Assembly (NCBI RefSeq): GCF_014385435.1
Contig: NZ_JACSUD010000010.1
Span: 26,388 to 90,387 of the forward strand
Length of the DNA stretch: 64,000 nt
DNA from: Alloprevotella sp. Lung230
Lineage (GTDB): Bacteria; Bacteroidota; Bacteroidia; Bacteroidales; Bacteroidaceae
Direction of reading: 5' to 3'
Shown here in pieces: positions 25,924 through 33,342 of this stretch. A program made the translations under genes and the position numbers. Position 1 is the first letter of the stretch. Each line of letters starts with the position of its first letter. The notes under the pieces are model-generated. The model saw only the letters and a program-made list of their open reading frames with translations. It searched no databases and was not told the DNA's origin.

Positions 25924-26954
25924 AAATTCGCAACCTGGATTTAGGGGCACATCCCATCCTTTTGGCCCCTATGGAAGATGTCACCGACATTGGCTTCCGT
26001 TTGCTCTGTCGGCGATTGGGGGCTTCTATGGTCTACTCCGAATTTGTGGCCGCCGACGCGTTGGTGCGTATGGTGAATAAAAGTATCGCCAAACTGACCG
26101 TCTGCGAAGATGAGCGCCCTGTGGTCATTCAAATCTATGGTCGCGATTCGGGAGCCGTCGCAGAAGCGGCTGAAATTGTCGTTGAAACCGCACATCCTGA
26201 CGTCTTGGATCTGAATTTCGGCTGTCCCGTCAAAAAGGTGGCCGGCAAGGGTGCCGGTTCGGGAATGCTGCAAACTCCCGAACTCCTTTTGGAAATTGTG
26301 CGCCATGTCGTAGACCGCGTTTCCAATCGGGTGCCGGTAACCGTCAAAACGCGATTAGGCTGGGACTTGGAGCACCTGATTATCACCGACCTCGCCGAAG
26401 GAATCCAAGATGCGGGGGCAGAAGCACTCACCATTCACGGTCGCACCCGCAGCCAGATGTACACCGGAACGGCCGACTGGACGCTCATCGGTGAGGTGAA
26501 GCGCAATCCGCGCATCCACATCCCCATCATCGGTAATGGCGACATCACCTCCGGAGCCGAAGCGCGCCGTGCGTTTCAAGACTATGGCGTTGATGCCGTT
26601 ATGGTCGGGCGCGCCACCTTTGGTCAGCCTTGGATTTTCAAGGAAATGCGCGATTCCATCGACGAAACGCCTTTTGCCGTGCCCGATGTTATTCCTTCTC
26701 AATATGCGCTGATGACGCCTGACTGGATGCTGGATGTACTCAAAGAACAAGTACGTCAAAGTGTGGAGCGTATCGACGAGTATCGTGGTATTTTGCATGT
26801 GCGTCGCCACCTCGCCGCCACTCCGCTCTTCAAAGGGCTGCCCAATTTCCGCCAAACCCGTATCGACATGCTGCGCGCTGAAACAGTGGAACAACTCTAT
26901 GCCATTATGGAGTCCACACGTCCGCTCATCAATGCTCATTTCAACAGCAACTAA
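25920..26954 (+). CDS. dusB: tRNA-dihydrouridine synthase (DusB-like)
   Basis: This FMN- and NADPH-dependent enzyme reduces uridine to dihydrouridine in tRNA. The 344-residue protein has L-A-P-M-E-D-V-T-D near the N-terminus, the catalytic Cys in D-L-N-F-G-C-P-V-K-K and K-T-R-L-G-W-D. It also shows I-H-G-R-T-R-S-Q-M-Y, I-G-N-G-D-I and M-V-G-R-A-T-F-G-Q-P-W-I-F for the FMN phosphate, plus a C-terminal helical domain. The start codon overlaps the CPBP stop (ATGA). It closes the group beginning at the U32 gene and is followed by a terminator. Confidence 0.93.
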   Translation: MKIRNLDLGAHPILLAPMEDVTDIGFRLLCRRLGASMVYSEFVAADALVRMVNKSIAKLTVCEDERPVVIQIYGRDSGAVAEAAEIVVETAHPDVLDLNFGCPVKKVAGKGAGSGMLQTPELLLEIVRHVVDRVSNRVPVTVKTRLGWDLEHLIITDLAEGIQDAGAEALTIHGRTRSQMYTGTADWTLIGEVKRNPRIHIPIIGNGDITSGAEARRAFQDYGVDAVMVGRATFGQPWIFKEMRDSIDETPFAVPDVIPSQYALMTPDWMLDVLKEQVRQSVERIDEYRGILHVRRHLAATPLFKGLPNFRQTRIDMLRAETVEQLYAIMESTRPLINAHFNSN

Positions 26955-26961
26955 CTCCTAC

Positions 26962-27013
26962 GCCACGTTCCGCCGACTCCTCAAAGCGGAGCGTGGCTTT
27001 GTCTTCTTTTTCT
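26962..27013 (+). terminator. Terminator between dusB and pepP
   Basis: GCCACGTTCCGC (26962-26973) pairs with GCGGAGCGTGGC (26986-26997), with two internal mismatches, followed by TTTGTCTTCTTTTT. Confidence 0.7.
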
Positions 27014-27032
27014 CCACAAGTTTTTCCCTTCT

Positions 27033-28889
27033 ATGAGCTCACCAACTTTTTCCATTCACGACCGCGTTGCGGCTTTGCGCCACTGGATGCGCTGCCAAAA
27101 TCTCCAAGCATTCATCGTCCCCTCTGCCGACCCGCACAACAGTGAGTATCCTGCCCCGCACTGGAAGTGCCGCGAATGGATCAGCGGTTTTGACGGAAGT
27201 GCCGGAACGGCTCTTGTCACCCTCCATCACGCAGCCCTCTGGACCGACAGCCGCTATTTTCTTCAAGCCGAACAGCAGTTGCTCGACACTCCCTTTGAAC
27301 TGATGCGCGAGGGAGAATGCGCTACCCCCTCCCTTACTGATTGGTTGCAACAAACTTTGGCGGTAGAAATAGCTGCTTTGAAAGATTCTGCCGGCCGCAT
27401 CGGCTTCTGTGCCGAAACCTGCACTTTGGATTTCTACGAAAGTCTGTCCGCTGTCTTTTCGCCCGACCTGCTCTGCCCCATGACCGACCCTTTCAGTGAA
27501 ATCTGGCCGGACCGCCCGGCGCTGCCGCAATCGTCGTTGTATCGCCAACCCGATGAATATGTCGCCAAGTCGGCCCACGAAAAGATCGAAGACTTCTGCA
27601 CACAACAAGGGGAGAGAGAGGGCGAAACGTTTCTCATCGTGAGCGAACTGGCTGAAATAGCGTGGCTGCTCAACCTCCGGGCGTCCGATGTCGAGTATAA
27701 TCCCGTCTTTATGGCTTATCTTGTGGCCAACCGCGGGCGCACCATTCTTTTCACCCATCTGCAGCGGGTGAATACCGACATTCGGCACTACCTCAGCGAA
27801 CAGGGCGTGGAGTTGCGCGACTACGCCGAGATTTTCACCTTCGTGACCTCCGTCCCCAAGCACCTCTGCCGCTTCCTCGTGCCGCCCACCCTCAATCTCG
27901 CGGTTTACCATCCACTCCGCCTCGCTGCCGAAGCCAATGGACACCTGAGCCTCGCCCTCCAGATGCAGAGCGTAACAGCCCTCAAAGCCGTGAAGGATGA
28001 AGCCGAAATCGCGGGCTTCCGCAAAGCGATGCAGGCCGATGGAGTCGCTTTGGTACGCTTCCGTTGTTGGCTCGATGAGTTGGTGAAAAACGGAAAAATC
28101 GTAGAAGAAACCGAACTGACCATAGAACATCGGCTCACGGCCTTCCGTGCCGAGCATCCCGACTTCCGCGGACTCTCTTTTGCCACCATTGCCGGCTATG
28201 CTGCCCATGGGGCGATTGTTCACTACGAAGCCACACCCGAAACAGCCGCACGACTCGAAAACAAAGGTTTGCTATTGCTCGACAGCGGGGCGCAATACCT
28301 TTCCGGGACAACGGACATCACCCGCACCATCGCCCTCGGACCGCTCACCGACGAAGAACGTCGCATCTACACCCTCGTACTGAAAGGACACATCGCGCTC
28401 TCGCGGATGCGCTTCCCTGCCGGGACTACGGGGCTGCAACTCGACACTGCCGCCCGCGCTGCGCTGTGGCAGGAAGGTCTCGACTTCGGCCACGGCACGG
28501 GCCACGGCGTGGGGTCGCACCTCTGTGTGCACGAAGGGCCGCACCAAATCCGCAAGAACGTCCGCGATTGCACCTTGCAGTCTTTCTCTGCCGGAATGAC
28601 CATCACCAACGAACCCGGCCTTTATCTTGCCGGAAAGTTTGGGGTGCGCATCGAAAACGTTCTCCTCGTTACGCCTGTCGAAACCACCGATTTCGGTAAC
28701 TTCCACCGCTTCGAAACGCTCACGCTCTGTCCCATAGACACTGCGCCCATTGTGCCCGAAATGCTCGATGAAACCGAGAAAAAATGGCTGAACGATTACC
28801 ATGCGATGGTGCGTGAACGCCTTCTTCCCTTGCTCTCTTCCATTGCCGAGCGTGACTGGCTCGTCGCCGCCACCCGGCCCCTCCGATAG
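27033..28889 (+). CDS. pepP: M24B family Xaa-Pro aminopeptidase
   Basis: This cytosolic dinuclear metal enzyme removes N-terminal residues before proline. The 618-residue length fits the long aminopeptidase-P type with two creatinase N-domains and a C-terminal pita-bread domain. Metal ligands are visible in D-S-G-A-Q-Y-x-x-G-T-T-D-I-T-R-T, G-H-G-T-G-H-G-V-G-S-H, N-E-P-G-L-Y and R-I-E-N-V. No signal peptide is present. It lies 79 bp after dusB with a terminator between, so it is probably a separate unit. A hairpin follows its stop. Confidence 0.93.
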   Translation: MSSPTFSIHDRVAALRHWMRCQNLQAFIVPSADPHNSEYPAPHWKCREWISGFDGSAGTALVTLHHAALWTDSRYFLQAEQQLLDTPFELMREGECATPSLTDWLQQTLAVEIAALKDSAGRIGFCAETCTLDFYESLSAVFSPDLLCPMTDPFSEIWPDRPALPQSSLYRQPDEYVAKSAHEKIEDFCTQQGEREGETFLIVSELAEIAWLLNLRASDVEYNPVFMAYLVANRGRTILFTHLQRVNTDIRHYLSEQGVELRDYAEIFTFVTSVPKHLCRFLVPPTLNLAVYHPLRLAAEANGHLSLALQMQSVTALKAVKDEAEIAGFRKAMQADGVALVRFRCWLDELVKNGKIVEETELTIEHRLTAFRAEHPDFRGLSFATIAGYAAHGAIVHYEATPETAARLENKGLLLLDSGAQYLSGTTDITRTIALGPLTDEERRIYTLVLKGHIALSRMRFPAGTTGLQLDTAARAALWQEGLDFGHGTGHGVGSHLCVHEGPHQIRKNVRDCTLQSFSAGMTITNEPGLYLAGKFGVRIENVLLVTPVETTDFGNFHRFETLTLCPIDTAPIVPEMLDETEKKWLNDYHAMVRERLLPLLSSIAERDWLVAATRPLR

Positions 28890-28897
28890 TTCCCTTT

Positions 28898-28934
28898 CAT
28901 CGTCCCCTTTCCGCCTTGTGGGAAGGGGGCGATG
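28898..28934 (+). terminator. Hairpin terminator after pepP
   Basis: CATCGTCCCCTTTCC (28898-28912) pairs with GGAAGGGGGCGATG (28921-28934) over an 8-nt loop. A weak T-rich tail follows, so termination is likely but not textbook. Confidence 0.6.
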
Positions 28935-28966
28935 TCTCGTTTGTCCTTCTTTTCTGAAGAGAGGCG

Positions 28967-28997
28967 TTGTTTCTATGAGGAAAAAGTAGTATTTTTG
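28967..28997 (+). promoter_or_regulatory. Promoter upstream of cobalamin riboswitch
   Basis: TTGT (28967-28970), 19 nt, then TATTTTTG (28990-28997) fit the Bacteroidota pattern. Transcription would start just before the riboswitch. Confidence 0.6.
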
Positions 28998-29007
28998 CTT
29001 CCACAAC

Positions 29008-29210
29008 TCAGATAGCGGTGTCGCGAGATGCACAAAAGCAAAAAGCATTCGGTCGCGGTGAAAAGGGAAGTCGGTGCAAGTCCGACACAGTCCCGCTGCT
29101 GTAATTCCTCCTTTGCGCGGCAATCACAGGTCACTGTCGTTGAGCGAAAGTTCACGATGGGAAGACGATTGCCGACCGGGGATAAGTCAGAAGACCTGCC
29201 GCTGTTCTCG
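29008..29210 (+). ncRNA. Cobalamin riboswitch
   Basis: The element has the conserved adenosylcobalamin aptamer landmarks. The core is GGTGAAAAGGGAAGTCGG (from 29057), followed by TGCAAGTCCGACACAG and TCCCGCTGCTGTAA. About 80 nt later comes the B12 box, GATAAGTCAGAAGACCTGCC at 29181-29200. It sits between a promoter and the start of a btuB-like receptor gene, 45 nt upstream of that gene, so high cobalamin should reduce receptor and lipoprotein expression. No clear terminator follows, so control by translation initiation is more likely than by termination. Confidence 0.96.
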
Positions 29211-29254
29211 TTTTTCGTTTCTTCCGAGGAGAGGAGGCGAAGAAGCTCTTTTTT

Positions 29255-31306
29255 ATGTTCCACACTTCCCTTTGCTCGCTGTCTTTATGGATGGCGCTGC
29301 TGAGTGTTGGTGCTGTCCTTGGTGCCAAGGCTCAATCTGTGCTCCCTTCCTCCGATAGTCCATCGTCTGCCTCTGCGCGCGACAGTTTGCTGCGCGAAGC
29401 CCAGGCGTCCACCCTCCGTCTGCCCCAACGGCACCAAGAGGCCGCCCCTCGTTGGGAAATCCGTGCCGAAGGGTTTGCCCGGCGCGGCATCGTGTCGACC
29501 ACCGATGCCCTGCGTCAGTTGCCCGGCATCAATCTGCGCGACTATGGCGGTGCCGGAGGCGTGAAGACCGTGAGTGTGCGCGGATTGGGTGCTGCCCACA
29601 CGCAAGTGACGCTCGACGGGCTTCCCGTGCTCGATGCTCGCAGCGGTGCCATCGACTTTGGGCAATTTGATTTTACCCAACTCAACAGCCTTTCCCTCCA
29701 GCTCACCGACGATGCCCGCCTGCTTGTGCCGGTGCGCACGCTCGCAGCGGCTGTCATCGCCTTGGAGAGCCGTCCTGAAGGGCGACAGGTCGGTTTGCGC
29801 GTGGGAAGTTTTGGCACGATGGCCCCTTCGACCTTGTGGAGCACACGGTGGGGAAAGCACACCCTGGCTGCCGTGGCCGACTGGGCCCATGGCGACAACG
29901 ACTACCCCTTCACCCTGCGCAACGGCCGCCTCACCACTCGGGAACGCCGCAGCCACAGCGCTACTAACACCCTCCACACTGCCTTGCGCTGGCGGTGTAA
30001 CACCGCGGCCACACAACTCTCGGCCGACCTCACCTATGCCACCGACCATCGTCGCCTGCCCGGCCCCGTGATGCTCTACACCCGTGCCGGAACGGAGCAC
30101 ACCGCCGACCATGACCTGACGGCCCAACTCTCCTATCGCCACACCCACGGGCGCTGGGAATGGATGGCCGCTGCCAAAGCCGCAGGACACAACACCCACT
30201 ATCTCAACCTCGATCCGCAATATCCCGATGGGCGCGATGAACACCACTACCGCCAGCGCACAGCCTATGCCACTGCCGGCGCGGCCTACCGATGGACGCG
30301 TGACCTCTCCGCGGCCTATGCGGTCGACTATACCTACGAAACGCTGAAATTTGGCAGTACCCTTTGGCGCGATGTCCGCCGCCATTCGCTTCAGCAAAGT
30401 CTTTCGTTACGTTGGAGCGTGTCCCGCTGGTCGGCCACGGCACGCTTGCTGCACCATCGGCATTGGAACGATCTTCACGGCACTGACCGCGCCCCCAACG
30501 GACTGCCTTGGGAGCACGAAGATCCTGCGCGCAACGCCCGACGCTTCACCCCCTCTCTCTCGCTGGCCTATCGGGCCGTCCGCACCCCACGGGCTGCCCT
30601 CACCCTGCGCCTCTATGCGCAACAGCTCTTTCGGATGCCCTCCTTTGCCGAAAGTTACTATTTTCGCTTGGGCAACACTCATCTGCGTCCCGAACTTACG
30701 CACCAACTCGGACTGGGCGGTACCCTCCATCTTCTTCCCCGCCACACTCCGGTGACGCGGCTCGACCTGACTTTTGATGTCTATGCCAATCGCGTGTCCG
30801 ACCGCATTGTCGCCATCCCCCGAAACCCCTACATCTGGCAGACGGCCAACTTCGGGCGGGTGGAAGCTCAAGGCCTCGATCTGACCCTCGACGCCTCACT
30901 GCGACTGGCTGCCCGCCACCACCTCAACCTTGCGGCCAACTATTCTTTCCAACAGGTCGAAGATGCTACCTCCGGCGTCACCCCCACACGCCGAAAGCAA
31001 CTGGCCTACACTCCTGCCCACAGCGGCACGATGGCCTTGGGATGGGACAATCCTTGGGCACAACTCAGCGTGACCGCCACTTTTGCCTCCGAGCGATGGA
31101 GCACCCACGAGCACGCCCCCACTACGCGCCTTCCGGCCTACGCCGAACTCGGCCTTACCTTGCGTCGTCGCCTACCGATTTCGCATCGCCGGCAGCTCGA
31201 CTGCCTCCTCGCTGTGACCAATCTGACCGACCATACTTACGAAATCGTGCGCCGGTATCCCATGCCCGGGCGCACCTATCAGTTCTCCGTAAATTATTCA
31301 TTTTAA
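29255..31306 (+). CDS. btuB: TonB-dependent cobalamin receptor, BtuB-like
   Basis: This 683-residue outer-membrane receptor has an N-terminal signal peptide ending A-K-A-Q. The plug shows A-L-R-Q-L-P-G-I-N-L-R-D-Y-G-G and V-S-V-R-G-L-G-A-A-H-T-Q-V-T-L-D-G-L-P-V, and the barrel ends in an aromatic (V-N-Y-S-F). The barrel contains F-R-M-P-S-F-A-E-S-Y-Y. Assignment as a cobalamin transporter rests mainly on the cobalamin riboswitch directly upstream and the BtuG-like lipoprotein 12 bp downstream. Corrinoid preference cannot be told from sequence. The ATG at 29255 gives a good signal peptide. Confidence 0.9.
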   Translation: MFHTSLCSLSLWMALLSVGAVLGAKAQSVLPSSDSPSSASARDSLLREAQASTLRLPQRHQEAAPRWEIRAEGFARRGIVSTTDALRQLPGINLRDYGGAGGVKTVSVRGLGAAHTQVTLDGLPVLDARSGAIDFGQFDFTQLNSLSLQLTDDARLLVPVRTLAAAVIALESRPEGRQVGLRVGSFGTMAPSTLWSTRWGKHTLAAVADWAHGDNDYPFTLRNGRLTTRERRSHSATNTLHTALRWRCNTAATQLSADLTYATDHRRLPGPVMLYTRAGTEHTADHDLTAQLSYRHTHGRWEWMAAAKAAGHNTHYLNLDPQYPDGRDEHHYRQRTAYATAGAAYRWTRDLSAAYAVDYTYETLKFGSTLWRDVRRHSLQQSLSLRWSVSRWSATARLLHHRHWNDLHGTDRAPNGLPWEHEDPARNARRFTPSLSLAYRAVRTPRAALTLRLYAQQLFRMPSFAESYYFRLGNTHLRPELTHQLGLGGTLHLLPRHTPVTRLDLTFDVYANRVSDRIVAIPRNPYIWQTANFGRVEAQGLDLTLDASLRLAARHHLNLAANYSFQQVEDATSGVTPTRRKQLAYTPAHSGTMALGWDNPWAQLSVTATFASERWSTHEHAPTTRLPAYAELGLTLRRRLPISHRRQLDCLLAVTNLTDHTYEIVRRYPMPGRTYQFSVNYSF

Positions 31307-31318
31307 CTCCACTTTTTT

Positions 31319-32410
31319 ATGAAACTCTTCAAACACCTTCTTCCCCTCGCCCTTGTGGGCTTGGCTTTCACGGCTTGTAACGACGAGGAAGACCACATCG
31401 AACCGCTCCAACCCGGCACAGGCATCAATGGTGTCTATGTGCTCAACCAAGGCAATCAAGGCAAAATCGAGGGCATCCTTTCCTACTTCGACTTTAAGGA
31501 CTACAAGCCCCTCCACGGCATCTTTAAGAGTGCCAACGGCCAGAGTCTCGGCGACTCTCCTCAGGATGGCGTCATCTATGGCTCGAAGCTCTACATCGCC
31601 GTCTATGGCAGTGACCTCGTTTGGGCCATCGATGCCAACACCCGCAAAATCCTGGCACAAATCCCCACCACCGACCCCGAAGGTATCACCGCTGCCGGTG
31701 GTAACATCTACGTGAGCAACAACGATGGCTACGTGACAAAAATCGACACCACTGCCCTCAAAGTGGTGAGCAAAATCGAAGTCGGCCCGAACCCCGTAGA
31801 CCTCGAAGCTCGCGGCAATTTCCTCTATGTCGCTGTGAGCGACGGCTACAACTGGAGCAAGAACTATGTCAATGGCTTCCGCGTGGCCAAAATCGACCTG
31901 CGCACCTTCACCAATACCAAGCAGGATGTCAAGGTGGGGATGAACCCCGGCAAACTCACGCAGGACGCCAATGGCAACATCTTCGTCGTGTGCAACGGCA
32001 ACTACGGCAGCATTCCGGGCACTATCTGGCGCATCGATGCAGCCGATCGTGCGGCTGAATACTGCAAAGGAACGATGGCTGCAGCCCATGGCAACAGCCT
32101 CTACGTGGTGAACTATGTGGTGGACTACACCGACTACAAGAATCCCAAAGCCAACACCACCTATGCCGTTTGGGACACCCGCAGCCACACGGCTGACACC
32201 TCCCATGCTTGGGGCAAGGATCTCGGCCACATGCCGCCTGCTCCCACCGCCATCAACATCGCGCCCCGCACCGGCGACGTCTATCTAGCTTCTGACGCTG
32301 CCGTGGGCAACTACGTTTCGCAAGGCACCATCCACATCTACGACCGCACGGGAAAGTTCCTCCGCACCGTGGTGGCTGGAGTTCATCCCGTAGCCTCCAT
32401 CTTCTATTGA
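31319..32410 (+). CDS. btuG: BtuG-like surface lipoprotein, beta-propeller (YncE-like, DUF5074)
   Basis: The 363-residue protein has a signal peptide with lipobox (A-F-T-A-C, Cys near residue 20) followed by an acidic D-E-E-D stretch, typical of surface-exported Bacteroidota lipoproteins. The body is a run of propeller blades with G-x-x-L-Y-V-A-V and N-I-Y-V-S-N-N-D-G-Y-V motifs. In Bacteroides, BtuG proteins bind cobalamin with very high affinity and pass it to BtuB. The coupling to a riboswitch-controlled btuB-like gene makes this the best assignment. Many YncE-like propellers have other ligands, so the function is inferred from context. Confidence 0.87.
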   Translation: MKLFKHLLPLALVGLAFTACNDEEDHIEPLQPGTGINGVYVLNQGNQGKIEGILSYFDFKDYKPLHGIFKSANGQSLGDSPQDGVIYGSKLYIAVYGSDLVWAIDANTRKILAQIPTTDPEGITAAGGNIYVSNNDGYVTKIDTTALKVVSKIEVGPNPVDLEARGNFLYVAVSDGYNWSKNYVNGFRVAKIDLRTFTNTKQDVKVGMNPGKLTQDANGNIFVVCNGNYGSIPGTIWRIDAADRAAEYCKGTMAAAHGNSLYVVNYVVDYTDYKNPKANTTYAVWDTRSHTADTSHAWGKDLGHMPPAPTAINIAPRTGDVYLASDAAVGNYVSQGTIHIYDRTGKFLRTVVAGVHPVASIFY

Positions 32411-32482
32411 TTTTCCTGCGGTGAATGAGCGGCGCGGTCTATATTGACTGTGCCGCTCGCCTCACCCTTCATTGAACTAAGC

Positions 32483-32544
32483 CATAGACGCCAACTGCCG
32501 CTGAGTGATTTTGTCTCAGAAGGAGTTGGCGTCTATGTTTTTTT
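32483..32544 (+). terminator. Terminator after btuG
   Basis: CATAGACGCCAACT (32483-32496) pairs perfectly with AGTTGGCGTCTATG (32524-32537), followed by seven T residues. It closes the riboswitch-btuB-btuG unit. Confidence 0.9.
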
Positions 32545-32599
32545 GAAAAACATCGTGGGGCAATCTGGAGCAGCACCAAGGGTCGTCGGAAGCCTGATA

Positions 32600-32760
32600 A
32601 AGTTCCGTTCCATCCGATGGACATCCCTTTCAGTTCCGTTCCCTTCAGGGTGAAGAAGGCACTGCCCGACGGACCTGCCGCAAGGAGCGTCTCCGGAGGG
32701 GGTGAATATCGGAAACCCGCAAGGCGGGGCGATCCGATGTTGCAGAGTGCGGCCACCGGA
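32600..32760. repeat. Diverged fragment related to the 416-bp repeat
   Basis: The stretch contains CGTCTCCGGAGGGGGTGAAT (near 32688), very close to CGTCCCCGGAGGGGGCGAAT of the 416-bp unit. It also shares CTGCCCGACGGACCT with TTGCCCGACGAACCT of that unit. The similarity is patchy, so this is a degenerate or sister element. It lies directly left of composite repeat copy 3. Confidence 0.5.
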
Positions 32761-32768
32761 GAATGTCC

Positions 32769-33211
32769 TCGCGCGCACGCGCGTACCCTACTATAGTCCG
32801 TGTTTTTTGCCTTCAATCCTTCACCTTTTGGTTTATTGGTTTATTATTCAGGTGGTTACGGGTGAAGGCAAAGGCGTTGCTGCCTTCACCGGAGAGTGGA
32901 GACTTTTCTCTTTCTCGTGTCTTCCTACTATGCACTGATGATGAGGGATTTATCGGCTTGGGTGAACGCAGTGAAGGCAAAATGCAGGGATATTGTGTAG
33001 TGTGAGGCGCACGCGTGCGAAGGCGGAGGGGCGATTTTTTTCTCAGAGGTAGGTGGATTTATCTCAGAGGTAGTTTCAATTACCTCAGAGGTAGATCATT
33101 CTATCTCAGAGGTAGCAGTTCGTCCGATAGTAGAGGATATGAAAGTGTTAAAACTGTGTTAAACTCAAAGTCTTGTGGCTGATTTTTCCGGCGAGATGTC
33201 TATATGTAAAC
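32769..33211 (+). repeat. Composite intergenic repeat, copy 3 (blocks A, B, C)
   Basis: Block A spans 32769-33021, with CGCGCG ends and arms GCCTTCAATCCTTCACC and GGTGAACGCAGTGAAGGC. Block B has four perfect CTCAGAGGTAG units at 33042, 33063, 33084 and 33105, all 21 bp apart. Block C (33144-33211) matches copies 1 and 5. The frame through B (plus strand) reads S-E-V heptads but is out of frame with the block C tail in this copy. The copy lies between the convergent btuG and hexosaminidase genes and, with the fragment to its left, fills the gap 32545-33280. Confidence 0.87.
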
Positions 33212-33280
33212 AGAGGAGGCTTCAAAAAAAATGTAGAGTTTTGGTCGAGCGGAGGCATTTAGAAGGAGTACAAAAACAAC

Positions 33281-33313
33281 CGCTGTCAAAGAGGAAAACC
33301 TCAATGACAGCGG
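33281..33313 (-). terminator. Terminator of the GH20 gene
   Basis: On the minus strand CCGCTGTCA (33313-33305) pairs with TGACAGCGG (33298-33290) and is followed by TTGTTTTTG. It lies 30 bp beyond the hexosaminidase stop. Confidence 0.8.
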
Positions 33314-33342
33314 TGTTCAGCAGGGAGTTAAGGCAAAACGGA

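Noticed and set aside
27067..28223. Long minus-strand frame opposite pepP
   Set aside because: It mirrors the aminopeptidase coding strand and lacks any recognisable domain.
33042..33115. Block B as a short CRISPR array
   Set aside because: Units are only 11 bp with 10-bp spacers, copies are degenerate, and no cas gene is present.
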